Of a stretch of DNA of 52,214 bases, positions 28,000-37,290 are shown piece after piece. Under the pieces are notes generated by a model. It worked only from the letters and a program-made list of their open reading frames with translations, did not search any database and was not told where the DNA came from. Numbering within the stretch: the stretch's first letter is position 1; every line of letters starts with the position of its first letter. Source of the stretch: Salinicola salarius (lineage in GTDB: Bacteria > Pseudomonadota > Gammaproteobacteria > Pseudomonadales > Halomonadaceae); assembly GCF_003206135.1 (NCBI RefSeq), contig NZ_PZJT01000016.1, positions 1-52,214 of the forward strand, in the 5' to 3' direction. The translations under genes were made by a program, and so were the position numbers.

Positions 28000-30900
28000 T
28001 CGCTCGCTCCCCCTCGAGATCGGGTCGACGAGGGTTTCGATAACGGCTTCGATGACGCTGGCGTTGCCACCGCCTGGGAATGGAAATGGGAATGGGTCTG
28101 CTGGGACGCTCGCAACAGGATCTCCAGTATCGGTTGATAGTGGGCCACGCTCTCGCGAACGCCGCCGGCCGCCTCGAACGCCTCGAAATCCGGCCACAGC
28201 TGGCCGAGACCGCCTTCGCGCTGAACCAGCGACGGCATGCCGAAGCCGCCCTCGTCGTACGCTTCCGCCAGCCGGTCGCGCCAGCCGGGATCGAGCGATT
28301 CCCCCGCCGCCAGCCCGCCGAGCGCCTCGCGATCGGCCAGGCTCCAAAGCGTCTTGACCAGCGCATCGCTGGCGGGCAGCGGCGCGCACCAGGCGCGCCA
28401 CCAGGTGCGAAGCCAGTGGCCGAGACTCGCCCGCGCTTGTGCCCTCTCCAGCGCCGGGAACTCCAGCCAGCGATCCTCGAAAATCGCCGTCCACCGGCAG
28501 GGTGACTCTCCGCTGGCGTTGACCAGCAGCCAACGAACGTAACCCGCGTAGAGTCGATGCGGCTTTCCGAGCTTCTTCCACGGGCCGTCTCCCGAGCCCT
28601 TACCATCGGGCTTGAAATGGCCGAAGTGGCTGGTCTCCAGCGTCACCAGGCCAAGACTGCCTGCCTTCCCGCCGTCATCGTTTCTGTCGCCGTCATCGCT
28701 TTTGTTGTGGTCATTGCGTGTATCGAGATAAAGACCGTCGACCCGGGCCTCCAGCGCCAGCGCGGGACAGTCAGTCGTCGCGTCGATCGCGAACCGCAGC
28801 ATGGGCGGCGTCAGCGCTTCGGCGCCGTCGACCCGGCGATGCCAGCTCTCCAGTTGGGTCTGCAGGCGCCTGAGCGGCGGCTCGATCGTCGCCCGGCCGA
28901 AACCCGCCGCCGGCAGCCGCCCTGCCAGACGCAGCCGGTCGGCGACCTGCGCCAGCGGCTCGTGGCGACGGCCGGCATCCAGCAGCTCGCGCTTGAGCGT
29001 GTGATCCTCGAGGGCATCGAGAATGAACGGCTCGCTGTCCTCGTCGGGCACGTCGGGATCCTGGAAGCGCACGCCCAGGCGGCCAAGGTAGACGCTCCAA
29101 GGCCGGCGCAACAGCCGCTGCAGATCGGCAAGCCCGAGCGCTTCCGCTGGCGCGGGCACGGCATCCGGCGCCGCAGGCTGCGCCGTCTCGGCGTCCGGAT
29201 TCTCAGCCAGCAGATGCAGCGGCTCCCAGCTGGTATCGAAGGTGTAACGCGGATCGTCGGCGTGGAAATAGCGCCGCGAGAACGGCTGCAACGGATGCGC
29301 CTCGATCAGTCTCGCCGCCAGCGCCGCTTCGTCGTCCTGTATCGAAGCGTCGCCCGGGTCCGGCCGCCAGCCCTGCTCCAGCGTGTCGAGCAGCTCGCCG
29401 ATCAGCACCGAGGGCGGTCGTGGGGTGTTGTCGCGCTGATCGAAGCCGACCCAGGAGAACGTCAGCCGTTCGCGGGCGGAGAGCAGCGCCTCGAGCAGCA
29501 GGTAGCGGTCGTCGTCGCGGCGGGAACGGTCCCCCGGACGCGGACGCTGCGCCATCAGGTCGAAGTCCTGCGGTTGGCGCGTGCGGGGATAGGCGCCGTC
29601 GTTCATCCCCAACAGGTAGACCTGCCGGAACGGAATGGCGCGCATCGGCATCAGCGTGGCGAAGTTGACCTTGCCGGCCAGAAAACGCTGGGCCAGGCCA
29701 CCCTCGTCGAGCTCCGCCCTGAGCGCGTCGCGCACCACGGCGAGGCCGATCGGCTGGGTAAAGGCGGCCAGCTCGCAACTCTGCTGCCAGCGGCCCAGCG
29801 CCTGATCCACCCGCGCCAGCACGTCATGCTCGTCCAGCGCGGTGGGGGAGAACAGCGTGTCGATCAGCTGCCGCAAGCGCGCCAGCCAGTCCTCCGGCGT
29901 GGCGGCGCTATTCAATGCCTCGCACTGGGCAGCCATCACGCGTATCAGCTCGGCCAGCCGCCCGGCCAGATCCGCTTCCAGCCCGCCCACCTCGTCGTAG
30001 GGCACGATCTCGTCGAACTGCCACGCGGTGCTGTCGGGTAGCGGGCCGGTAGATCGTCCCGGCGGCAGCGGGCCGGTAGATCGTCCCGGCGGTAATGGGC
30101 CGGTAGAATACCCCAGCAGCATGCGCTCGAGCCCGAACGCCCAGCTGTTTTCATGCAGCGCGGGAAAGCCGAGCGATCGGCGGTGCGCGCCGGACAGCCC
30201 CCAGCGCACGCCACTCTCCGCCAGCCACTGGCGAAGGCGTGGCAGCTCCGCTTCCTCGATGGCGAAGCGCGCCCGAAACGCCGGAACGTCCAGCGCATCG
30301 AGCAGCTCGCTCACGCCCAGCCGCCGTTCGGGAAGCTCCAGCAGCGACAGGATCAGCACCATCATCGGATGCGCTTCACTGGCGACCTGATCGGCGATGG
30401 TGAACGGAATATGGCGGGGATCGTTCGGCGGCAATTGACCGAAGACCGCCTCGATGTAGGGCGCGTAGACGTCGATCTCCGGCACCATCACCAGAATGTC
30501 CCGGGGCCGCAGCGGCGTACCCTGGCTGCTGGCCTCCTCGAACGCCGCCAGCAGCCGATCGTGCAGTACCTCCACCTCGCGCAGTGGCGAGTGCACGCTG
30601 ATGAGTGACAGCGAGGCGTCGTCCGGGGCGATCAGCCGTTTGCCGCTTTCCCGGGTTCGTTCTCCGGGATGTCTGAGATCGAGAATGTCCTGCTGCAGCT
30701 GGTTGAGCAGTGGCGCCCGTTCGGGATGCGCCTCATCGACCGTCGCCGGATCGCGGAACAGGTCGGTCTCGACGTCGAAGCCGCCGTCCTGACTTTCGAA
30801 CTCGTAGAGGCCGACGATGAAATCCCGCCCTTGCGCGCCCCAGGCAGCCAACAGCGGATTGGCCTGAAGGTGCAGCGCTTCCTCGTCCAGCGTCTCGAGC

Positions 30901-31865
30901 CACGGCGCTTCCGGATGGCGGGACTGCTGTCTCGCCACCGCCTCGGCGGAAAGCCGTCCGGCGCGCTTGATCGCTTCCCGATCGGAGACGATATCGCCCC
31001 AGTAATGTCGACACGGATTGGCGATCATCAGGAAGACGTCGATGACGCCGGAAAGCGCGTGCAGCGCCTCCAGCGTCTGGGACGGCAGCGCCGAGATGCC
31101 GAACACGAAGAGCCGGGGCGGCAATCCTGGCGGGCAGCTCTCCAGCTGTCTGGCGGCGCGCAGGAATCGCCCGTGCAGGCTGGCGCGGTGAAACGCCCGC
31201 TCGGCCGGGTCGGCATCGGCGATGAGCGCTCGCCATAACGCCGGCTGCCAGCGCTGGTCGGCGGGCAGATCGGCCGGGGCGTCCTCCCCCGCTTCCCAGG
31301 CGGCCAGCCAGTCGGGGCGGTAGTTGAGGTACTGATCGAACAGATCCGCCAGGCGGACTGCCAGTTGCCAGCGCTTGCGCTCGGCCTGTTCGACGGCCCG
31401 GCGCTGTGCGCTCTCCTCCATCGCCGCAGACGATTCGACGCTCTCGTCGTCGTGCGACCGGCCCGCCGCGGCAGTTTCCAGCCCGGCGCTCAGGTAGTGG
31501 GCGAGCGGCGCGAAGGTGACCGGGTCGCTGGCGATCTCGCCTTCCAGCAGCCGCAGGATGCGCCATGCCAGCGGGCGCTTGTCGAACGGCGAATGCAGCG
31601 GAATCGGCCGGCTTTCGCCGTCTTCTCCGGCCTGTTCGAGCACCGCACGATAGGCACGCCAGACGAAGCTCGACGGCAGCGGGAAATCCACCGAGGCGGC
31701 GATGCCGTCGGCCTCGGCCAGCGAGAGGCGCAGCCATTGGGCCATGCCGTTGGACTGCACCAGGAAGGTTTCCGGGGTCAGCGGCGGCAACCGGTGGCGC
31801 TTGATCAACGCCAGTGCCAGATCGTGCAGGTCTTCGAGGTGATTGGCATGCAGGACGCTGAACAT
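27996..31865 (-). CDS. recC: Exodeoxyribonuclease V gamma subunit
   Basis: RecC recognises Chi and scaffolds RecB and RecD. The 1289-residue protein has the family N-terminus FLVQSNGMAQWLRL and the RecC motifs VFGISALP, DILVMVPEIDVYAPYIEAVF, HIPFTIAD and GMNDGAYPR. It is about 165 residues longer than E. coli RecC. Two excess segments are repeat-derived: STGPLPPGR units near residues 586–609 and an Asp/Asn-rich DDGDRNDDGGK near 1050–1066, whose DNA shows an 18-bp period. GGGAGAG precedes the ATG. First gene of the recC-recB-recD-creatininase operon. Confidence 0.96.
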   Translation of the reverse strand: MFSVLHANHLEDLHDLALALIKRHRLPPLTPETFLVQSNGMAQWLRLSLAEADGIAASVDFPLPSSFVWRAYRAVLEQAGEDGESRPIPLHSPFDKRPLAWRILRLLEGEIASDPVTFAPLAHYLSAGLETAAAGRSHDDESVESSAAMEESAQRRAVEQAERKRWQLAVRLADLFDQYLNYRPDWLAAWEAGEDAPADLPADQRWQPALWRALIADADPAERAFHRASLHGRFLRAARQLESCPPGLPPRLFVFGISALPSQTLEALHALSGVIDVFLMIANPCRHYWGDIVSDREAIKRAGRLSAEAVARQQSRHPEAPWLETLDEEALHLQANPLLAAWGAQGRDFIVGLYEFESQDGGFDVETDLFRDPATVDEAHPERAPLLNQLQQDILDLRHPGERTRESGKRLIAPDDASLSLISVHSPLREVEVLHDRLLAAFEEASSQGTPLRPRDILVMVPEIDVYAPYIEAVFGQLPPNDPRHIPFTIADQVASEAHPMMVLILSLLELPERRLGVSELLDALDVPAFRARFAIEEAELPRLRQWLAESGVRWGLSGAHRRSLGFPALHENSWAFGLERMLLGYSTGPLPPGRSTGPLPPGRSTGPLPDSTAWQFDEIVPYDEVGGLEADLAGRLAELIRVMAAQCEALNSAATPEDWLARLRQLIDTLFSPTALDEHDVLARVDQALGRWQQSCELAAFTQPIGLAVVRDALRAELDEGGLAQRFLAGKVNFATLMPMRAIPFRQVYLLGMNDGAYPRTRQPQDFDLMAQRPRPGDRSRRDDDRYLLLEALLSARERLTFSWVGFDQRDNTPRPPSVLIGELLDTLEQGWRPDPGDASIQDDEAALAARLIEAHPLQPFSRRYFHADDPRYTFDTSWEPLHLLAENPDAETAQPAAPDAVPAPAEALGLADLQRLLRRPWSVYLGRLGVRFQDPDVPDEDSEPFILDALEDHTLKRELLDAGRRHEPLAQVADRLRLAGRLPAAGFGRATIEPPLRRLQTQLESWHRRVDGAEALTPPMLRFAIDATTDCPALALEARVDGLYLDTRNDHNKSDDGDRNDDGGKAGSLGLVTLETSHFGHFKPDGKGSGDGPWKKLGKPHRLYAGYVRWLLVNASGESPCRWTAIFEDRWLEFPALERAQARASLGHWLRTWWRAWCAPLPASDALVKTLWSLADREALGGLAAGESLDPGWRDRLAEAYDEGGFGMPSLVQREGGLGQLWPDFEAFEAAGGVRESVAHYQPILEILLRASQQTHSHFHSQAVATPASSKPLSKPSSTRSRGGASE
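30040..30108 (-). repeat. 27-bp in-frame tandem repeat inside recC
   Basis: Two nearly identical 27-bp units and a partial third encode STGPLPPGR, STGPLPPGR and STGPLP. The unit is divisible by three, so length change keeps recC open. Confidence 0.9.
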
Positions 31866-32094
31866 CCGCTCTCCCGGGTTCTTGGATCGAGGGTCGATGA
31901 GGCTTCGACAAAGACGCCATCCTACCGTGGTGCGGGACGACGATCACCCGGTGCCTGTGGCAAGATGTGACGTTCTCGTGTCAACCATGTCGTCGCCGCC
32001 ATCACTGCCTCCGTGGCAGCCAATGGCAACGTTCACGGTAGCCATGACGACCTCCGCAGTGACTAATAACAATATCCGTGGCAAAGGACTTCCA

Positions 32095-32937
32095 TTGACG
32101 ACACCCGTCTTCCTCGCCGTGCTGGCCGGTGCTCTGATGCATGCCAGCTGGAACGCTCTGGTCAAGGTCGGCCTGGACCGACTGCTGAGCATCTCGCTGA
32201 TCCAGGCCGCCTGCGCCGTGATCGCGCTCGCCGGCGTGGCCTTCGTGCCACTGCCTCAGCCGGCCGCCTGGCCGTGGCTGGCCGTATCGACGCTTTTGCA
32301 TATCGGCTACAACGTGTTCCTGGCCCGCGCCTATCGGGTCGGTGATCTCGGCCAGATCTACCCGATTGCTCGCGGTTGCGCGCCCCTGCTGGTCACGCTG
32401 ATCAGCGTCTTCGCGCTCAGCGAACATCCGTCATGGATCGGCTATCTGGGTATCGCGGTGCTGGTGCTCGGCATTCTGTGCATGGCTTTTCGCGGCGGCA
32501 AGGGGCCGCGGCTGGAGCGCGCCTCGCTGATCAACGCGCTGACGACCTCCGTCTTCATCGCCGGCTATACGCTGGCCGACGGCAGCGGTGCCCGCGCCAA
32601 CGGCGATGCGATCGGTTACGTGGTCTGGCTGTTTTTGTTCGATGGCTTCGGCATGCTGCTGGCGCTGGTCGCCATGCGTGGCGTCCGCGCCCTGCCCGAG
32701 CTGACCCGCTACTGGCGGGTCGGCCTGCTCGGCGGCGCCCTCTCCATCGGTGCCTACGGCATCACGATCTGGGCCATGACCCAGGCGCCGATCGCGCTGG
32801 TGGCGGCGCTGCGGGAAACCAGCGTGCTGTTCGCCATTGCCATCGGTATCGTCTGGCTGAAGGAGCCGTTGCACCGCGAACGCTTGCTGGCCGGCGGCCT
32901 GATTCTGGGTGGCGTCATCCTGGCGCACTGGGGTTGA
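32095..32937 (+). CDS. DMT-superfamily (EamA) transporter
   Basis: The 280-residue protein has ten predicted membrane helices in two EamA repeats; the second ends with RETSVLFAIAIGIVWLKEP, a typical EamA motif. I start at TTG because AAGGA lies six bases before it and the next residues TTPVFLAVLAGALMHASWN begin the first helix. Such proteins export or import small metabolites; the substrate is unknown. It lies 163 bp before the amidoligase gene on the same strand and might export that system's product (inference). Confidence 0.85.
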   Translation: MTTPVFLAVLAGALMHASWNALVKVGLDRLLSISLIQAACAVIALAGVAFVPLPQPAAWPWLAVSTLLHIGYNVFLARAYRVGDLGQIYPIARGCAPLLVTLISVFALSEHPSWIGYLGIAVLVLGILCMAFRGGKGPRLERASLINALTTSVFIAGYTLADGSGARANGDAIGYVVWLFLFDGFGMLLALVAMRGVRALPELTRYWRVGLLGGALSIGAYGITIWAMTQAPIALVAALRETSVLFAIAIGIVWLKEPLHRERLLAGGLILGGVILAHWG

Positions 32938-33100
32938 TCGTCGACTGTCATCCTGCGTCAGGACTGCTAGGCTAGGAGCAATGACTTCTCGCTCTGCCAA
33001 CGCCGCTTTACCCGCTTCCGGCGCGCATTCGCCCCATACCCGGACTCGAGCCATCGAGGCGACAGCCATCACCACGACAGCGATCGGCAAGGAGCCCATT

Positions 33101-34105
33101 TTGCCTCTCACCGCTCCACCGCACGCCACCAACACCGACGGCCAACCGCGCCGGGTCGGCGTCGAGCTCGAGTTCGCCGGCATCGGGCCGATCCAGGCGG
33201 CGCGTCTGGTCGAAATGACCTTCGGTGGTCGTGTCGAACAGCACAGCGCGCATCGACTGCAGGTCACCGGAACACCATGGGGCACGTTCCACATCGAGCT
33301 GGACAGCAAGTATGTCCACCCGGACGAACAGCTGCTCGATCGCGCTCGTACCACTGATGGTCAGCCGCCGGGTTTCGGCGAGCACCTGCGCGCCAGCGTG
33401 CACAGCCGTACCCGCGAATGGCTGGGCGATATGGTCGCCGGCCTGGTGCCGACGGAGATCGTCTGCCCGCCGATTCCCTGGGACGAGCTGGCGCGCCTGG
33501 ACGAGCTGTTCGCGGCGCTGCGCCGCCACGGCGCGGAAGGCACCGATGCCAGCCTGCTCTACGGCTTCGGCCTCCATCTCAATCCGGAAATCCCTTCTCC
33601 CGAGGTGGAGAGCATACTGGCCTATCTGCGAGCCTACCTGATCCTGGCCGACTGGCTGCGCGACGAGATCGTCGTCGACGTGACCCGGGACATGCTGCCC
33701 CATACGCGGCCGTTTCACAGCGACTACACCCGCAAGATACTGGCACCGGACTACTGCCCCACCCTGCAGGCTCTGATCGACGACTACCTGGTCGCCAACC
33801 CGACCCGCAACCGGGAGCTGGACCTGCTGCCGCTGTTCGCCTGGCTGATGCCGGATCATCCCAACGCGCTGCTACGGGAAACGCTGGTCAAGCCACGGCC
33901 GACCTATCACTACCGCCTGCCCAACGCCGCGCTTTCCGACCCGGAATGGGGCGTGAGCGTGGAGTGGAACCGCTGGGCGGAGGTCGAACGTCTTGCCGCC
34001 GATCCGGATCGCCTGGCGGAGCGCAGCGCAGCCTATCGCGAGCATCTCGCCCAGCCGACCCTGAGCCGCTGGCTCGATTCCCTGCGTCACTGGATGCGTC
34101 ATTGA
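33101..34105 (+). CDS. COG-type amidoligase (glutamine-synthetase-fold ligase)
   Basis: The 334-residue protein shows the amidoligase pattern: GVELEFAG near residue 25 (paired acidic metal ligands), WGTFHIELDSKYVHP, and LLYGFGLHLNPEIPS with the HxNPE motif. The family, related to glutamine synthetase and carboxylate-amine ligases, forms amide bonds with ATP. AAGGAG sits six bases before the TTG start chosen here; an ATG 120 bp upstream has its AGGAG only two bases away. It overlaps the glutamine amidotransferase gene by one base (TGATG). Predicted amidoligase/GATase pairs are known from comparative genomics; their product is not. Confidence 0.82.
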   Translation: MPLTAPPHATNTDGQPRRVGVELEFAGIGPIQAARLVEMTFGGRVEQHSAHRLQVTGTPWGTFHIELDSKYVHPDEQLLDRARTTDGQPPGFGEHLRASVHSRTREWLGDMVAGLVPTEIVCPPIPWDELARLDELFAALRRHGAEGTDASLLYGFGLHLNPEIPSPEVESILAYLRAYLILADWLRDEIVVDVTRDMLPHTRPFHSDYTRKILAPDYCPTLQALIDDYLVANPTRNRELDLLPLFAWLMPDHPNALLRETLVKPRPTYHYRLPNAALSDPEWGVSVEWNRWAEVERLAADPDRLAERSAAYREHLAQPTLSRWLDSLRHWMRH

Positions 34106-34914
34106 TGGCTTCACCGAAACACGCGGCGATAGCCCTGGGAAACGACAAAAGCCGTCCGCTGATCGGCATCACCACCTCGGATCACAAGAGCCTTCTGGCC
34201 TGGTGGTGCGACTGGATCTCGGTGTGGCGCGCCGGCGGCAGGCCGGTGCGGATCTCTCCGGCGCGCCCGCTACGGCAGGCGGTGGATGGCCTGATCATCG
34301 GTGGCGGCGACGATATCGGTGCCCAACGCTACGGGGGCGAGGTTCAGTTGAATGTCCGCGTCGACCCCGCCCGCGACGAGCTCGAGCTCGACCTGCTGGC
34401 CGACTACCTGCCGACCCGCGTGCCGATCCTGGGTATCTGCCGTGGCGCCCAGATGATCAACATCCACTGCGGCGGCAGCCTGATCGAAGACATCCAGACG
34501 ACTTATAGCCACATCAAGAACCGGCGCACGGTGCTGCCCCGCAAGCGAATCGAGATCGAACCGTTCAGCCAGCTGGCCGACATTCTCAATCGCCGCTACT
34601 GCCACGTGAACAGCCTGCATCATCAGGCGGTGGATCGCCCCGGGGACGGCCTCAAGGTGGTCGCCCAGGACCGCGACGACCTCGTGCAGGCGATCGAGAG
34701 CGAAAGCCACCCGTTTCTCATCGGCGTGCAGTGGCACCCGGAATTCCTGCTCTTCAGCCGTTCCCAGCAGCGACTGATCCGAGCGCTGGTAGAAGCCGCG
34801 AGGCACCGCGAGGCTGAATCCGGAGAGGCCACAGCCAGCGAAGTCAAAATCAGCGACGTCGAGGCCAGCGAGGCCACAGTCAGCGAGGTCAAAGCCAGCG
34901 CGGATCCGCCGTGA
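34105..34914 (+). CDS. Class I glutamine amidotransferase (peptidase C26/PuuD-like)
   Basis: The 269-residue protein has the nucleophile Cys in LGICRGAQMINIHCGGSL and His/Glu in GVQWHPEF, with VNSLHHQAVD as in PuuD-type gamma-glutamyl hydrolases. It could release ammonia or a gamma-glutamyl group for the adjacent amidoligase. The ATG overlaps the amidoligase stop. The last 30 residues are a repetitive, acidic tail (EATASEVKIS…EATVSEVKAS), encoded by a 45-bp tandem duplication. The 3' end overlaps the convergent CDF gene by 26 bp. Confidence 0.85.
   Translation: MASPKHAAIALGNDKSRPLIGITTSDHKSLLAWWCDWISVWRAGGRPVRISPARPLRQAVDGLIIGGGDDIGAQRYGGEVQLNVRVDPARDELELDLLADYLPTRVPILGICRGAQMINIHCGGSLIEDIQTTYSHIKNRRTVLPRKRIEIEPFSQLADILNRRYCHVNSLHHQAVDRPGDGLKVVAQDRDDLVQAIESESHPFLIGVQWHPEFLLFSRSQQRLIRALVEAARHREAESGEATASEVKISDVEASEATVSEVKASADPP
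34825..34911 (+). repeat. 45-bp imperfect tandem repeat at the 3' end of the amidotransferase gene
   Basis: Two imperfect copies start GAGGCCACAG at 34825 and 34870. They encode a 15-residue acidic repeat that lies beyond the conserved catalytic domain. Confidence 0.75.
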
Positions 34915-35794
34915 AGGAGACGGTGAACCAGCGCTGTTCGGCGGGAATGGAGAGCCCTTCGGCGATCTCTTCCCGGATCCGGTCGAGTTCGGCGATCCCG
35001 CTACCGCTGGCGAAATCCGGTGTGGTAACAATGTGGATCTCGATGTTGTGCACCCGTCCGGTCTTGGCGACATAGCTCTCGAAGCGCTCCAGCCCCGGCC
35101 GCTGCATGACTGGCGCCATCGCCTCGCGAACCTCGCGGTCGAGCCGCGATGGCGCCATCATCAGTACCTCCCGCATGGCGCGATACACGATGCCTGCCGG
35201 CACCGGCATGAAGCCAAGCGTCAGCACCACCAGCAGCGTCGAATCCACGTAGGGTATCCAGGGCGCGAGAGCCGTCCCCTGCATCACCAGTGCCGCCGCA
35301 AACGCCACCAGCAGGGCGCTGGTGATCAGTGCCGCCATCAGCCAGTTCTGGATGTCGATCTTCACGAAGTCGGACCGGGCCTGACGATTGAGCCGACGTT
35401 CGACGAATACCATCACGTAGCAGATCACGCAGACGATCAGCGAGTAGCCGATCGCCATGTCGACTGCCAGCGGGTTGCCGCCCTGAAGCAGCGTGCTGAG
35501 CGCATTGAGGAAGGCGTAGAAGCACAGCAGCAGCAGGATTGCGCCGTTGAGCGCCGCCGCCATCGGCTCGAAATGCCAGTACCCCAACTGGAAGCGTCGC
35601 GTCGATTCACGGGCGACCAGTTTCGATACCAGCAGCGCCAGTAGCGACATCGCCGCATCGATCGACGAAAAGACGCCGTCGAACAGGATCGAATGCGATC
35701 CCGACAGCAACCCGAATCCGACGCCGAGCCCCGCCACGACCAGCGTCGTGGCGATGGATAGCTTGAGTGTCTTCTGCTCGAGGGAGACGTCCAC
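34889..35794 (-). CDS. Cation diffusion facilitator family transporter
   Basis: The 301-residue protein has six membrane helices and a C-terminal cytoplasmic domain (VHNIEIHIVTTP). The CDF signature is seen in SILFDGVFSSIDAAMSLLALL, with a metal-site Asp, and a second Asp-containing helix (PYVDSTLLVVL). Members efflux Zn, Fe, Mn or Co with proton exchange; the metal cannot be read here. Start is GTG with AAAAGGGG six bases upstream. Confidence 0.88.
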   Translation of the reverse strand: MDVSLEQKTLKLSIATTLVVAGLGVGFGLLSGSHSILFDGVFSSIDAAMSLLALLVSKLVARESTRRFQLGYWHFEPMAAALNGAILLLLCFYAFLNALSTLLQGGNPLAVDMAIGYSLIVCVICYVMVFVERRLNRQARSDFVKIDIQNWLMAALITSALLVAFAAALVMQGTALAPWIPYVDSTLLVVLTLGFMPVPAGIVYRAMREVLMMAPSRLDREVREAMAPVMQRPGLERFESYVAKTGRVHNIEIHIVTTPDFASGSGIAELDRIREEIAEGLSIPAEQRWFTVSFTADPRWL

Positions 35795-35875
35795 GCCACA
35801 CCCCTTTTCGTCTTGTCATTGTGCGATTTGTCGTATGCGCCCCGGCACGCGGAACACCGGCCACGATGCCGACGT

Positions 35876-37180
35876 TCAGGAGGGCATCACGGCCAGCCGC
35901 CGCCCTGCCGGCGAGCGCAGCAGGAACAGGCCAATGATGACGCCCATGACCGACAGCGCAGCGACGTAGATCGCCGGCGACATCGGATACCAGCGCATCA
36001 GCGTGGTGACGATGATCGGCGTGAAGCCGCCGAAGATCGCGTAGGCGACGTTGTAGGAGAACGAGAGCCCGCTGAAGCGAACCGCGGCCGGAAAGGCCTT
36101 GACCGCGATCGCCGGAATGGCGCCGGTAATTCCCACCGCGAAGCCGGCCAGCGCATAGAGCGGCATCAGTTGCTCGGGACGCTGACCGACGACACTCATC
36201 ATCAACCAGTAGCTCGCCCCCAGCAGCGCGCTCCATCCCACCAGCGTCGCGCCGCTGCCGAACCGGTCGGCGCACCAGCCGGCGATCACGCAGCCCACGA
36301 TCAGGCACAGGATCGCCACCACGTTGGCCAGCGAGGCATCCAGCCCGGCGTACTGCGCCGCCAGCAGCGGCGGCGTCATCAACATCACCACGACGATCGC
36401 CGCGGTCAGGATCCAGCTCACCGCCATGGCCAGCAGCACGCCGCCCAGGTGATCGCGAAGCACCGCCTTGACCGGCAGTTCCGCCGCCAGCGCACGGCGC
36501 TCGCGCATTTCGGCGAAGACCGGGGTTTCGCTCAGCCAGCGGCGCAGATAGACCGCCACCAGCCCGAAGATGCCACCGAGCAGGAACGGGATCCGCCAGG
36601 CGCCGTCGGCCAGCTCCGCCGGCGAGAAGTGGGACTTCATGATCGCCGCTACCAGCGAGCCGATCAGGATGCCGGCCGCCAGTCCCGCCGACAGCGTGCC
36701 GCAGGCAAGGCCGACGTGGCGACGCTGGACGTGCTCGGTGACGAACACCCAGGCGCCGGGCACCTCGCCGCCCACCGCCGCGCCCTGCAGCATGCGCAGC
36801 AGCACCAGCACCAGCGGCGCCAGGTAGCCGATGGCGTGGTAGGTCGGCAGGCAGCCGATCGCCAGCGTCGGCAGCGCCATCAGCAGGATCGACAGCGTGA
36901 ACATCCGCTTGCGGCCCAGCAGGTCGCCGAAGTGCGCCATGACGATGCCGCCCAGCGGCCTGACCAGATAGCCGGCGGCAAAGATGCCGAAGGTCTGGAT
37001 CTGGCGCAGCCACTCCGGCATGTCGGGTGGAAAGAAGAGCTGGCCGATGACCGTGGCGAAATAGACGAAGATGATGAAGTCGTAGAATTCCAGCGCGCCG
37101 CCGAGGGCCGACAGCGAGAGCGTTCGGACATCGTTGCGGGAGAGCGGGCGCGACGAGGTCGTGGTGGGATCGTGAGCCAT
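35876..37180 (-). CDS. MHS-family MFS transporter (copy A)
   Basis: The 434-residue permease has 12 membrane helices and the MFS motif GDLLGRKRMF between helices 2 and 3. GALEFYDFIIFVYFA near the N-terminus and QGAAVGGEVPGAWVFVTEH are typical of the metabolite/H+ symporter (ProP/KgtP-like) family. Substrates in this family include organic acids and betaines. The start is set by alignment with copy B and by an ATG that yields MAHDPTTTSSRPLSR. It follows copy B directly (110-bp gap) on the same strand. Confidence 0.9.
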   Translation of the reverse strand: MAHDPTTTSSRPLSRNDVRTLSLSALGGALEFYDFIIFVYFATVIGQLFFPPDMPEWLRQIQTFGIFAAGYLVRPLGGIVMAHFGDLLGRKRMFTLSILLMALPTLAIGCLPTYHAIGYLAPLVLVLLRMLQGAAVGGEVPGAWVFVTEHVQRRHVGLACGTLSAGLAAGILIGSLVAAIMKSHFSPAELADGAWRIPFLLGGIFGLVAVYLRRWLSETPVFAEMRERRALAAELPVKAVLRDHLGGVLLAMAVSWILTAAIVVVMLMTPPLLAAQYAGLDASLANVVAILCLIVGCVIAGWCADRFGSGATLVGWSALLGASYWLMMSVVGQRPEQLMPLYALAGFAVGITGAIPAIAVKAFPAAVRFSGLSFSYNVAYAIFGGFTPIIVTTLMRWYPMSPAIYVAALSVMGVIIGLFLLRSPAGRRLAVMPS

Positions 37181-37290
37181 ATCGGTGTTCCAGGAGGATG
37201 ACGCCCAGGGCGCCGTCACGGTCATTCCGGACGAAGCGGCCGAGGCCCGGGCCCCGCGCGTCGGCGTGGCACGGACCTCGAGACGCCGTT

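Noticed and set aside
28000..28581. N-terminal extension of recB
   Set aside because: It overlaps the recC 3' end; the ATGA overlap and Walker A position support the shorter start.
28557..30041. Long plus-strand open frame opposite recC
   Set aside because: It is antisense to clear RecC coding sequence and has no ribosome site or recognisable domain.
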